Shown here: positions 52,438-60,897 of the stretch, in pieces | Layout of the letters: the number at the start of each line of letters is the position of its first letter | How positions within the stretch are numbered: the first letter of the stretch is position 1 | Assembly: GCA_049115495.1 (NCBI GenBank) | Contig: JAGDZV010000001.1 | Coordinates: 248,001 to 312,000, forward strand | Source: JACPUW01 sp049115495 | GTDB lineage: Bacteria; Bacteroidota; Bacteroidia; CAILMK01; JACPUW01 | Direction: 5' to 3' | Length of the DNA: 64,000 bases | Position numbers and translations under genes: made by a program | The notes under the pieces: generated by a model | The model's input: the letters and a program-made list of their open reading frames with translations, nothing else | Databases searched by the model: none | Told to the model about the DNA's origin: nothing

Positions 52438-55215
52438 TTAACCAACCACTAGGTTGATAATTTTCTTAGGTACAAAAATTTGCTTGCGTAGGCTTTTTCC
52501 CTCCGTCCATTTTTGTACGGCTTGTTCGCTCAAAGCAGCTGCAATTGCAGCATCTTGCGTTACATCAGCTGGCAAAGTGATCTTATGTCTCATTTTACCA
52601 TTGATCATAATTGGGTAAATATGTTCGTCTTCAACCAAATACTTTGCTTCAAACTTTGGATAAGGCGCTAAAGTTATACTTGGCTTATTTCCGAGCTGCA
52701 CCCAAACTTCTTCGGCAATATGTGGCGCAAAAGGAGAAAGTAGAACCGTTAAAGGTTCAAGGATTTCTCTCTTGTTACACTTAAGACCTTGCAAGTCGTT
52801 TACACAAATCATAAAAGAACTTACGCAGGTGTTCAACGCCAGCTTTTCAATATCACCCTCAATTTTTTGTATGCAGGTATGCAGTACCTTAAGTTCTTCT
52901 TTAGTGGCTTTCTCATTGCTTACTTCAAACTCATTTTGCTTGTTGTAAAACAAGTTCCAGAATTTTCGCAAGAACTTAAACACACCATCAATACCGGCGG
53001 TATTCCAAGGCTTTGAATCAGTTATTGGCCCCAAGAACATTTCGTACATACGGAAAGTATCAGCTCCGTATTTTTCTACCATATCTTCAGGGTTCACAAC
53101 ATTGAGCCAACGCTTACTCATTTTTTCAACTTCAGTATCACAAGTAAATTTTCCGTTGTCCAAAACAAATTCAACTTCAGCATCATCGTTTCTTGAAGCT
53201 TCAAAAGCCGCAATATTCAATTCGTCAGCCCCATTTACTTGGCTAACATCTACATGAACCCTATCTTTTATTTCATGCTCGTTTTTTATGCTTGCTGAAA
53301 CATAGGTTACCTTATTGCTTTCTCTATCTACGATTCTATTCGCCAATTTAGAAGCGCCTTGAATCATCCCTTGATTCACCATTTTTTGGAATGGCTCGTC
53401 TTTGCTCACATGGCCCAAATCGAAAAGCACTTTTTGCCACAAGCGAGAGTACAATAAGTGCCCTACTGCGTGCTCAGAACCGCCAATGTATAGGTCAACA
53501 TTTTGCCAATAGGCTTCTTTGTCTTTGCCAACAAAGGCTTCTCTATTGCTTGGATCCATATAACGCAACCAATACCAGCTACTACCTGCATAACCCGGCA
53601 TGGTATCGGTTTCTCTTTTTAAACCATTGCCTGCATCAACCCATTCTTCAACCGCCGCAATTGGTGAATCTCCTGTTCCCGTAGGTTTATAAGAAACAAC
53701 TTCGGGTAAAGTTAAAGGCAAATCATTCTCTCCTAAAGGTTTTGGCGTTTCGCCATCAAAAACAATTGGGAAAGGTTCTCCCCAATAGCGTTGCCGAGAG
53801 AAGCCGGCATCACGCAAACGGTAATTCACCTTTCGCGTGCCAATAGCCAACTCTTCAATTTTGTCAATAGCAACAGAAATGGCTTCTTTTACTTCCATAC
53901 CATCCATAAAGCCTGAGTTCATCATCTTGCCTTCTTTGGCATCATAGCTTTCGGTGCTAATATCGCCACCGCTTACTACTTGTCTTATTTCTAAGCCAAA
54001 CTTTTTGGCAAAGGCATAATCTCGGCTATCATGAGCAGGTACGGCCATTACTGCACCTGTTCCGTAGCTCGCCAATACATATTCCGATGTCCAAATAGGA
54101 ATTTCTCGATTGGTGAATGGGTTAATGGAATAAGCACCTGTGAATGCACCTGTAACTGTTTTTACATCAGCCATTCTATCTCGCTCAGAGCGAGATTTCA
54201 CATACTCAATATATTCTTCAACTTCAGCTCTTTGTTTATCAGTTATTAGTTCTTGAATCAAATCGCTTTCAGGAGCAACCACCATAAATGTTGACCCAAA
54301 TATGGTATCAGGGCGCGTGGTGAAAACTTCAACTTGTGACTCTGAACCTTGAACTTTAAACTTCAATTGAGCCCCCGTACTTTTTCCAATCCAGTTGCGC
54401 TGCATCTCCTTTAATGGCTCTGGCCAATCAATAGTGTTAAGGCCTTGAAGCAAACGCTCGGCATAATCGGTAATACGCAAAAACCATTGGCGCATTTTCT
54501 TTTTGGTTACCGGATGCCCTCCTCTTTCACTTACACCATTTATTACCTCATCATTGGCTAAAACAGTTCCCAATGCTTCACACCAGTTCACTTCGCTATA
54601 AGCCAAATATGATAGCCTAAATTGCTGAAGCACTTTTTCTTGCTCAGCTTCTGAAAATGAGTTCCACGCTTTAGCAGAAAAATGCTCTTCAACTTCAAAA
54701 CCCTTTGACCCTTGGATACTAAACTTCTCCACCAAGCTTTCAATGCCCTCGGCTTTATCATTTTCTTTATTATACCATGAGTTAAAAAGTTGCAGAAAAA
54801 CCCACTGAGTCCATTTATAATACTCTGGATCACAGGTACGCACTTCTCTATCCCAATCGTAAGAAAGACCTAAAATCTCTAATTGTTTTTTGTAAGTGGC
54901 TATATTTTCATCAGTTGTATTTGCAGGATGTTTTCCGGTTTGTATAGCATATTGCTCAGCAGGTAAACCAAAAGCATCAAAGCCCATGGGGTGTAAAACT
55001 TCAAAACCTTGATGTTTCTTAAATCGAGCAACTATATCGGCTGCAACATAGCTTAAGGGGTGCCCTACATGCAAACCTTTACCGCTTGGATAAGGAAACA
55101 TGGTTAAAGCATAGTATTTTGGTTTACCACTACTTTCATTAGCCTTATATACTTGATTATCTCGCCAGTAGTCTTGCCACTTTTTTTCAATTTCGGCGAA
55201 ATTTATTTCCTTCAT
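52438..55215 (-). CDS. leuS: Leucyl-tRNA synthetase
   Basis: A 925-residue class I aminoacyl-tRNA synthetase. The HIGH motif is in FPYPSGKGLHVGHPLSY, the editing (CP1) domain has YGTGAVMAVPAHDSRDY, and the KMSKS loop reads KMSKRWLNVVNPEDMVEKYGADT. Leucine-site sequence HPMGFDAFGLPAEQYA is also present. A region of about 60 residues around 185-215 and another at 630-690 (NRIVDRESNKVTYVSASIKNEHEIK) fit bacterial LeuRS insertions. It starts at ATG 55215. Confidence 0.96.
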   Translation of the reverse strand: MKEINFAEIEKKWQDYWRDNQVYKANESSGKPKYYALTMFPYPSGKGLHVGHPLSYVAADIVARFKKHQGFEVLHPMGFDAFGLPAEQYAIQTGKHPANTTDENIATYKKQLEILGLSYDWDREVRTCDPEYYKWTQWVFLQLFNSWYNKENDKAEGIESLVEKFSIQGSKGFEVEEHFSAKAWNSFSEAEQEKVLQQFRLSYLAYSEVNWCEALGTVLANDEVINGVSERGGHPVTKKKMRQWFLRITDYAERLLQGLNTIDWPEPLKEMQRNWIGKSTGAQLKFKVQGSESQVEVFTTRPDTIFGSTFMVVAPESDLIQELITDKQRAEVEEYIEYVKSRSERDRMADVKTVTGAFTGAYSINPFTNREIPIWTSEYVLASYGTGAVMAVPAHDSRDYAFAKKFGLEIRQVVSGGDISTESYDAKEGKMMNSGFMDGMEVKEAISVAIDKIEELAIGTRKVNYRLRDAGFSRQRYWGEPFPIVFDGETPKPLGENDLPLTLPEVVSYKPTGTGDSPIAAVEEWVDAGNGLKRETDTMPGYAGSSWYWLRYMDPSNREAFVGKDKEAYWQNVDLYIGGSEHAVGHLLYSRLWQKVLFDLGHVSKDEPFQKMVNQGMIQGASKLANRIVDRESNKVTYVSASIKNEHEIKDRVHVDVSQVNGADELNIAAFEASRNDDAEVEFVLDNGKFTCDTEVEKMSKRWLNVVNPEDMVEKYGADTFRMYEMFLGPITDSKPWNTAGIDGVFKFLRKFWNLFYNKQNEFEVSNEKATKEELKVLHTCIQKIEGDIEKLALNTCVSSFMICVNDLQGLKCNKREILEPLTVLLSPFAPHIAEEVWVQLGNKPSITLAPYPKFEAKYLVEDEHIYPIMINGKMRHKITLPADVTQDAAIAAALSEQAVQKWTEGKSLRKQIFVPKKIINLVVG

Positions 55216-55286
55216 TTTAGGTCGTATTTTCGCACGAAAATAGCCATATTTTAAGGCTTACACATCAAAACTCAATCAAGTTTTAA

Positions 55287-55751
55287 ATGAGCAAAGAAGC
55301 ACAATATCAACACATTTACTCATCATATTCGGCCTTATTAGCTTCAGATGTTCCGGCTTATGTGCACCTAAATAATTTGTGTGCTTTACTTAACAAAGAA
55401 TTTAATTTCTTTTGGACAGGTTTCTATTTAAAAAACGGAGCTAATTCTTTGCAAATAGGGCCATATCAAGGCGAAGTACCATGCTTTAATATTAGTATTG
55501 GTAAAGGTGTTTGTGGTACCGCTGCTGCTCAATTAAAATCTCAAGTAGTGGCTGATGTTCATAAATATCCTGGTTATATAGCCTGCCATCCTGAACCCAA
55601 TGCCGAAATTGTAATTCCAGGAATAGAAGATGGAAACTGTGTTTTTGTACTAGATATTGATCACGTTGAAAAAAACTATTTTGACAATACAGATAAAGAA
55701 TGGCTTGAGAAGCTTTGTGAATTGATTATTGAAAAAGTAGAATTAGACTAA
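55287..55751 (+). CDS. msrC: Free methionine-(R)-sulfoxide reductase (GAF domain)
   Basis: A 154-residue GAF-domain reductase that repairs free Met-R-sulfoxide. The three redox Cys of the family are conserved: Cys66 in VPCFNISIG, Cys76 in KGVCGTAAA and Cys100 in GYIACHPE, followed by NAEIVIPG. Length is normal. It is divergent from leuS (71 bp) and 1 bp upstream of the miaE gene, with which it is presumably co-transcribed. Confidence 0.9.
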   Translation: MSKEAQYQHIYSSYSALLASDVPAYVHLNNLCALLNKEFNFFWTGFYLKNGANSLQIGPYQGEVPCFNISIGKGVCGTAAAQLKSQVVADVHKYPGYIACHPEPNAEIVIPGIEDGNCVFVLDIDHVEKNYFDNTDKEWLEKLCELIIEKVELD

Positions 55752-55752
55752 A

Positions 55753-56364
55753 ATGGAAAAGGAACTAAACAAAGACACAAAAAGTGTTTTGGGTTTACAA
55801 CTGCCTACAGATCCGCGTTGGGCCGAAATTGCAGGCAAACAAATAGAATTTATTCTAACCGACCATGCGTATTGCGAACAGAAAGCAGCCACAACTTGTA
55901 TTTCACTAATTGTTCAATACCCAGATAAAAAGGAGCTTGTTGAGCGTGTAAGCCCTTTGGTAACTGAAGAATGGGGCCATTTTAGAATGGTTCTTCAAGA
56001 ACTAAAAAAGCGCGGTTTAAACCTTGGAAAGCAACGTAAAGATGAGTATGTAAACCAGCTTTTAAAGAGCATAAGAAAAGGAATGGGTGACTATCAATTA
56101 ATGGACAAACTTTTGGTTTGCGCCCTTATTGAAGCCAGAAGCTGTGAAAGATTTAAACGACTACACGAAGGCCTAACAGAACAAGACTTAAAGGACTTTT
56201 ATTATGCCCTTATGGTGAGCGAAGCAGGGCACTATAAACTTTTTATTGAATTGGCCGAAGTGTATTTTGATAAACAAGAAGTAAGAGATCGTTGGCTTCA
56301 AATGCTTAAAATTGAAGCCGACATAATGAAAAATCTTACCCCACGCGGCGATAGGATTCATTGA
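55753..56364 (+). CDS. miaE: tRNA-(ms[2]io[6]A)-hydroxylase
   Basis: A 203-residue ferritin-like diiron hydroxylase that hydroxylates the isopentenyl side chain of ms2i6A37 in tRNA. Likely iron ligands are Glu and His residues in DHAYCEQKAA, VTEEWGHFRMVL, ALIEARSCERF and VSEAGHYKLF, in the expected four-helix order. Length fits the family. It follows msrC with a single base between stop and start. Confidence 0.92.
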   Translation: MEKELNKDTKSVLGLQLPTDPRWAEIAGKQIEFILTDHAYCEQKAATTCISLIVQYPDKKELVERVSPLVTEEWGHFRMVLQELKKRGLNLGKQRKDEYVNQLLKSIRKGMGDYQLMDKLLVCALIEARSCERFKRLHEGLTEQDLKDFYYALMVSEAGHYKLFIELAEVYFDKQEVRDRWLQMLKIEADIMKNLTPRGDRIH

Positions 56365-56428
56365 TAAGTAATATTTATCAATTGACCTTTTCATCACTAT
56401 TTTCGCTTCAAATAAAAAAACCTGCTAG

Positions 56429-57238
56429 ATGAAGAGATTATTTACTTCCCTATTTACCCTTTTAGTTCTTAGCAATATTTTAAATGCCCAACTCGTGCCT
56501 AATGGAAACTTTGAAGCGTGGGAATTTGATTTTGCTATTGAAGCTGACAAACCAGAAAGCTGGAGAGCTACATATGATTACTTTAATGAAGACCAACCTG
56601 TTGTTAAGTCATCAGATGCCTTTGAAGGAGACGCAAGTGCTTTAGTACAGTGTCCAACTTTTGGAGATTCAGGAATAGTTGCCGCGATTCCTTTCTCTGA
56701 TTTTAGCGAAGATGCATTAATTGGTTATTTCAAATCAGAAATTGACAATGGCGATTCTGCATCAATAGTAGTTCAATACTTTGACGGTAAAAATAAAGTT
56801 AAGCAAGAAGCATCTTTCGTGATTAAATCTTCGGTTACAGAATGGACCTTTTTTCAGCTTAAGTTAAACAAAGCCAATTCATCTGATTCTATCCGTTTTG
56901 CAATTTATCCGTCGTTAAATGAAGGACCGAGATCAACGAGCAAAATTTGGATAGATGATTTGAGCCTAAGCACTTATGTTAATCAAGAAGAATTGACCAA
57001 AAGTGATTTTTCAGTTTATCCTAACCCAACACAAGACAAACTTTTTATTGAAGTAGCTGAAAGTGGTTCAACTGTAGAAATCATTAGCTTAACTGGCAAA
57101 GTGGTTGCATCTTTTGCTAATGTTTCAGCTCACAATAACTTTGCTATAGATACAGCACCTTTTGAAAATGGAATGTATTTAATCAATGTAACTACTAGTG
57201 AGAATAGTTCAATGATTAAAACAGTCATTTTTGAATAA
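56429..57238 (+). CDS. T9SS-secreted protein with a carbohydrate-binding-like domain
   Basis: A 269-residue secreted protein with a signal peptide (MKRLFTSLFTLLVLSNILNAQ). Residues about 20-180 form a jelly-roll-like domain starting VPNGNFEAWEF, with W and aromatic residues and IWIDDLSLS near its end, as in carbohydrate-binding modules of Bacteroidota. The last 75 residues are a type A sorting domain (VYPNPTQDKLFIEV ... GMYLINVTTSENSSMIKTVIFE). It is exported by the type IX system and probably attached to the cell surface. There is no catalytic domain. A strong hairpin follows. Confidence 0.82.
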   Translation: MKRLFTSLFTLLVLSNILNAQLVPNGNFEAWEFDFAIEADKPESWRATYDYFNEDQPVVKSSDAFEGDASALVQCPTFGDSGIVAAIPFSDFSEDALIGYFKSEIDNGDSASIVVQYFDGKNKVKQEASFVIKSSVTEWTFFQLKLNKANSSDSIRFAIYPSLNEGPRSTSKIWIDDLSLSTYVNQEELTKSDFSVYPNPTQDKLFIEVAESGSTVEIISLTGKVVASFANVSAHNNFAIDTAPFENGMYLINVTTSENSSMIKTVIFE

Positions 57239-57253
57239 CAAGACGTTAATTCG

Positions 57254-57292
57254 ACTAAAACCACATCAACACGATGTGGTTTTAGTTTAATT
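57254..57292 (+). terminator. Hairpin terminator after the T9SS gene
   Basis: ACTAAAACCACATC (57254-57267) and GATGTGGTTTTAGT (57273-57286) pair perfectly over 14 bp with a 5-base loop, followed by TTTAATTT. The T-run is interrupted but the stem is long. Confidence 0.8.
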
Positions 57293-57306
57293 TGCGACCA
57301 TATTCT

Positions 57307-57792
57307 ATGAAATCAATTATAAGACATAGCACGCTAATTCTCTTATCGCTATTCTTATTTGGCTTTGGTGAAGGCTATAAACCTGTGGGCAATGATCTTA
57401 AGGTTGAAGAAAGAACTTTTGAAATTGTGAACAAATACAGGGAAAAAAAGGGTCTTTCGGAACTTAAGATTATTCCATACATGAGCGAACTTGCCAGAGA
57501 GCATAGCCTTAAAATGGCACAAGGTTTTAGGGCATTTGGTCACCGCGGTTGGGATGAGCGGGCAGACCTTATATTTGATAACATTGAGGTAGAAATGGTG
57601 GCTGAAAATGTGGGTTTTAATAAGGGTTACGACAAGCCCGAAAAACAAATCTTAGAAGGTTGGATAAAAAGTAAAACACACAAGCAAAACATTCTAAATG
57701 AAGAATTTGACATTTGCGGTGTGGGTGTAGCTGAAGCTGATGATGGCACCTATTACTTTACCCAAATATTTGCCAGCTACTGGGAAGAATAA
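57307..57792 (+). CDS. Secreted CAP/SCP-domain protein
   Basis: A 161-residue exported protein of the cysteine-rich secretory/antigen-5/PR-1 superfamily. The putative active site has His in LAREHSLKMA, GHRGWDERADLI, Glu in AENVGF and His in KSKTHKQNILN, then CGVGVAEADDGTYYFTQIF. The start used is the ATG at 57307 (MKSIIRHSTLILLSLFLFGFG), a signal peptide; a TTG five codons upstream is less likely. The role in bacteria is not well known. It is convergent with the DUF423 gene, one base apart. Confidence 0.87.
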   Translation: MKSIIRHSTLILLSLFLFGFGEGYKPVGNDLKVEERTFEIVNKYREKKGLSELKIIPYMSELAREHSLKMAQGFRAFGHRGWDERADLIFDNIEVEMVAENVGFNKGYDKPEKQILEGWIKSKTHKQNILNEEFDICGVGVAEADDGTYYFTQIFASYWEE

Positions 57793-57793
57793 A

Positions 57794-58174
57794 TTATATC
57801 TTACTTTTAATTATTTCAAAGGCCAGGCCGCCCCATCCAATTATTAAGGCTAAGCCTCCTACAGGTGTAATCATAGCCATCCATGTTCCATTAAAAATGG
57901 CATAGCCATATAGTGAAAAGCTAAAAAGCAGAATTCCCAACAAAAAAGAGTATCCAGAAATTATTAAAGCCTTACTCTTCTGTTTACGATTAGAATAATA
58001 TCCGATAAAAACAAGCATTATGCTATGAACAAAATGATAATCGCTTCCTGTTTGAAAATTGGCCATTTCTTTCGCAGTCATAATTTCTGAAAGTAAATGA
58101 GCGCCAAATGCGCCTATTGCCACGGCTAATAAACCTAGTACGGCTCCAAACAACATAAAATCTTTCCCTTTCAC
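57794..58174 (-). CDS. DUF423 membrane protein
   Basis: A 126-residue protein with four hydrophobic segments, matching the DUF423 (TMEM256-like) family: GLLAVAIGAFGAHLL, YHFVHSIMLVFIGYY and MITPVGGLALIIGWGGLA are characteristic blocks. The start is GTG at 58174, one base after the maf stop; an ATG at 58156 (MLFGAVLGL) is an alternative and would still cover the first helix. Function unknown. It is the last gene of the leftward operon. Confidence 0.85.
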   Translation of the reverse strand: MKGKDFMLFGAVLGLLAVAIGAFGAHLLSEIMTAKEMANFQTGSDYHFVHSIMLVFIGYYSNRKQKSKALIISGYSFLLGILLFSFSLYGYAIFNGTWMAMITPVGGLALIIGWGGLAFEIIKSKI

Positions 58175-58175
58175 G

Positions 58176-58745
58176 CTAGAATTCTTTAATCTCTTTATAA
58201 ACCCTGTGTATGGGTAAGCCCATAACGGTGTAAAACGAGCCTCGAATATAATTTACACCAACCATTCCTGCCCATTCTTGAACCCCGTATGCACCCGCTT
58301 TATCGAAAGGTTTATAATTTGAAACATAATACTCCAACTCGTCAGTGCTGAAAGCCTTAAAATTCACTTCAGTTTGGTCAACAAATGACACTGATTTGTC
58401 AATACTTCGTAAGCAGACACCTGTATAAACTAAATGAGACTTTCCGCTCATTTTGAATAACATCTCTATAGCATGATTGTGGTTAGATGGCTTCTCTAAT
58501 ATTTCATCATCTAAAACCACTATTGTATCGCTTGTTATTAAAAGTTCGCCTTTATTTAAAGTCGCCATAGCCATTGACTTTTTTTTGGCTAGGTATTCAG
58601 GAACATCTTTTGGTAATAGGGTATCAGGATAGCTTTCATCGCAATTGATTGCAACAGTTTTAAAATCAAAACCTGCCATTTCTAATATTTGCTTTCGCCT
58701 AGGCGATTTAGAACCTAACAGTAGTTTATGGTTAGAATTCATCAT
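58176..58745 (-). CDS. maf: Maf-family nucleotide pyrophosphatase
   Basis: A 189-residue Maf protein that hydrolyses non-canonical or modified nucleoside triphosphates. The signature is LLLGSKSPRRKQILEMAGFDF, followed by ITSDTIVVLDDEILEKP (catalytic Asp region) and the substrate-site KAGAYGVQEWAG. The frame is open further upstream within the UbiA-like gene, but the ATG at 58745 overlaps that gene's stop (ATGA) and starts just before the conserved block. An adjacent ATG at 58742 is also possible. Confidence 0.9.
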   Translation of the reverse strand: MMNSNHKLLLGSKSPRRKQILEMAGFDFKTVAINCDESYPDTLLPKDVPEYLAKKKSMAMATLNKGELLITSDTIVVLDDEILEKPSNHNHAIEMLFKMSGKSHLVYTGVCLRSIDKSVSFVDQTEVNFKAFSTDELEYYVSNYKPFDKAGAYGVQEWAGMVGVNYIRGSFYTVMGLPIHRVYKEIKEF

Positions 58746-59629
58746 ATAATCCCAATTGATAACACACCGGCCAACATGAGCATTTTTAGCCACTGACTAA
58801 GCCTTGACCACTCTGCATGCTCTTTTTGTTTAATAACCATCATTAATGATCTTATACTAAGGGGTAGAATAAGAAACAAATAGAAATATGTAAGCACCCC
58901 ACCTTCTTGATAAAACTCTTGATTAAAAAGCATAACAGTAAAAGCAGCGACTAACAGAATCAAAAGCCCTGCTATAACTTTTAAAGCCATTTTGTTGGCA
59001 TTTACACTAAAAATAATAGCAGCTGTAGCCAAGCCTTGGCTTTTATCTCCTTCTTTATCTTCTATATCCTTCACCCACTCTCTAAAAAAAGCAGTTAAAA
59101 AGGCAAAGCCCGTAATGGTCGTTAAAAACCAAATATTAAATTCATTAAGTGAAAAATGTATTCCAGGAGTTATTGGCGAAGAATGGTCAATAAAAAAAAA
59201 GCAAGGAACAAAAACTGCCGCTTGAATTAAGGCAGCAATAAAGTTTCCGATAATTGCTTTTCCCTTAAAGAGCCAAGAGTACAAAAGCAATAAGAATATC
59301 ACTGCCACGAATAAGATCAACAGTTTATAGTCTAAAAGAAAACCTATGGCCAGTCCAAAAAGATTTAAAACCCCATAAATTAAGAAACCCCATTTTCTGA
59401 ATCTTTTTTTCAAAAAAAGATTCTTATCCGGTCGATTTATTTTGTCAATTTCTTGATCAAAATAATCATTGATAATATAGCCAGCAAACCCAATTACAAC
59501 TGTAGCCACAATAATTTGTAACTTGCTTTGAACATTGTAATAGGTGAAAGCAGAAAGAGACAGCCATTGTGCTAAACCCATAATTACAAGGTTGCCAAAG
59601 CGGGTTGCTATGAGAACTTGCTTAAACAT
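58742..59629 (-). CDS. UbiA-superfamily prenyltransferase (GGGP geranylgeranyltransferase-like)
   Basis: A 295-residue membrane prenyltransferase with about eight membrane segments. Aspartate-rich motifs are NDYFDQEIDKINRPDK and REWVKDIEDKEGDKSQG. The NxxxD...D pattern with NRPDK is like that of proteins annotated as geranylgeranylglycerol-phosphate geranylgeranyltransferases in Bacteroidota, whose true acceptor is uncertain. It lies in an operon with a KdsC-like phosphatase (8 bp overlap) and maf (4 bp overlap), far from quinone genes. It differs clearly from the UbiA protein at 15.1 kb. Confidence 0.85.
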   Translation of the reverse strand: MFKQVLIATRFGNLVIMGLAQWLSLSAFTYYNVQSKLQIIVATVVIGFAGYIINDYFDQEIDKINRPDKNLFLKKRFRKWGFLIYGVLNLFGLAIGFLLDYKLLILFVAVIFLLLLYSWLFKGKAIIGNFIAALIQAAVFVPCFFFIDHSSPITPGIHFSLNEFNIWFLTTITGFAFLTAFFREWVKDIEDKEGDKSQGLATAAIIFSVNANKMALKVIAGLLILLVAAFTVMLFNQEFYQEGGVLTYFYLFLILPLSIRSLMMVIKQKEHAEWSRLSQWLKMLMLAGVLSIGII

Positions 59630-60146
59630 TTAAATCAGGCAATTCCCATTTATCTTGGGCTCTAAGTACCATTTCAATCACTTCGCGTACCGCACCATAT
59701 CCTCCTGGTTTCTCAGTAACATAGTCTGCTACGCTAAACACATCTTGACAAGAATCTTTGGGACATACCCCAATACCCGATACGTGCAAACATTGCATAT
59801 CGGCAATATCATCGCCCATGTAAAGCACCTCTTCACGTTTGAGACCAGTCTTATTCAAAATCTCGGTATAAACAGGCAGTTTGGGTCTCGCATTCATATG
59901 CACATGCTGAATACCAAACCTTACAAATCTTTCAATAGATTGCTCAGAGTAGCCCGCTGATATAATTCCTACCTGAAAACCTTGCTTAACCGCACGCGCC
60001 AAGGCCGAGCCATCTCTGGTGTGCATTTTTCGCACGAGGTCATCTCCAGGCATTACAATTACAGTTCCGTCAGTTAAAACGCCATCCATGTCAAATAACA
60101 GCGCTTTTATATTTCTAAGTTTATGATAAAAATTATTGTTGCTCAA
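59622..60146 (-). CDS. KdsC-like HAD phosphatase
   Basis: A 174-residue HAD-superfamily C0-type phosphatase like 3-deoxy-D-manno-octulosonate-8-phosphate phosphatase. Motif I is LLFDMDGVLTDGT (nucleophile and acid Asp), the Lys is in ARPKLPVY, and motif III is VLYMGDDIADMQCL, followed by KPGGYGAVREVIE. It probably makes Kdo for lipopolysaccharide. It starts at TTG (60146), overlapping the upstream DUF2520 gene by 14 bp; no in-frame ATG comes before the catalytic block. Other substrates for C0 HAD enzymes are possible, as no kdsA or kdsB is present. Confidence 0.85.
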   Translation of the reverse strand: MSNNNFYHKLRNIKALLFDMDGVLTDGTVIVMPGDDLVRKMHTRDGSALARAVKQGFQVGIISAGYSEQSIERFVRFGIQHVHMNARPKLPVYTEILNKTGLKREEVLYMGDDIADMQCLHVSGIGVCPKDSCQDVFSVADYVTEKPGGYGAVREVIEMVLRAQDKWELPDLNV

Positions 60147-60897
60147 ATTCTCTGATTATTGAGTTGGTTATAAAATCGTACAAGGCTTCGCTTTTTGGAT
60201 AAGCCTTCAATTGCTCTAAATGACTTTCAATGATTGCTGAATCATTACGCCTTGCAGGTCCAGTTTGACTGTTTAAAGCTCCTAATTCGAATGCTTTTTC
60301 AATTGTTTCAAAAGCAAGCTGCTTAAAAATACTTTGATCAATACTATTTTCTTGGGCCCAATTAAAGGCATGTGCCAGCAAATGATTTGAAAAGTTATTT
60401 ACCATTACAGCCGAAATGTGCGCTTTTGCCCTTTTACTGCTATCTAATTTATAGCTTCTAAACCCACACTTTTCGGCTAATTCTTCCAAATCTTTGTGAA
60501 GTGCCAAACTATTTGCTTCCGTGCAGATAGGAATCCTTTCTTTTGATAAAAGCCTTCCCTTCGTCATGGTTTGCAAAGGATAAAACACCCCTTTACTATT
60601 ATGAGAAATGGCGTTTATACTTACCGAGCCTGAGCTATGTGCTTGCCATTCGCTTTTATCAATTAAGGATTTTGATACTTGAGAAATGACTGAGTCAGAA
60701 ACACATAATATTAAGCCATCAACTTTTGGTATTTCATCAATTGCAAGGTATTTAATACCAAGTGTATTTGCAATTTTCTGAGCTTCTAATAAATTTCTAG
60801 AAGCTATAAATGCCAAAGGCACTTCAGATCTCACAAAATGATGGGCCAATTGCCAAGCCGTATTTCCGCTTCCTATTATACCAATAGAAGCAATCAA
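60133..60897 (-). CDS. Rossmann-like and DUF2520 domain protein
   Basis: A 254-residue protein. The N-terminal Rossmann fold has IGIIGSGNTAWQLAHHF and LILCVSDSVISQVS, as in F420/NADP oxidoreductase and P5C reductase relatives, and the C-terminal half (about 130-250) is the helical DUF2520 domain with KRAKAHISAVMVNNFSNHLLA and TGPARRNDSAIIESHLEQL. The substrate is unknown. It starts at TTG (60897) in a TTGA overlap with the ccmF stop, so it is coupled to the cytochrome c maturation genes. Confidence 0.88.
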   Translation of the reverse strand: MIASIGIIGSGNTAWQLAHHFVRSEVPLAFIASRNLLEAQKIANTLGIKYLAIDEIPKVDGLILCVSDSVISQVSKSLIDKSEWQAHSSGSVSINAISHNSKGVFYPLQTMTKGRLLSKERIPICTEANSLALHKDLEELAEKCGFRSYKLDSSKRAKAHISAVMVNNFSNHLLAHAFNWAQENSIDQSIFKQLAFETIEKAFELGALNSQTGPARRNDSAIIESHLEQLKAYPKSEALYDFITNSIIREFEQQ

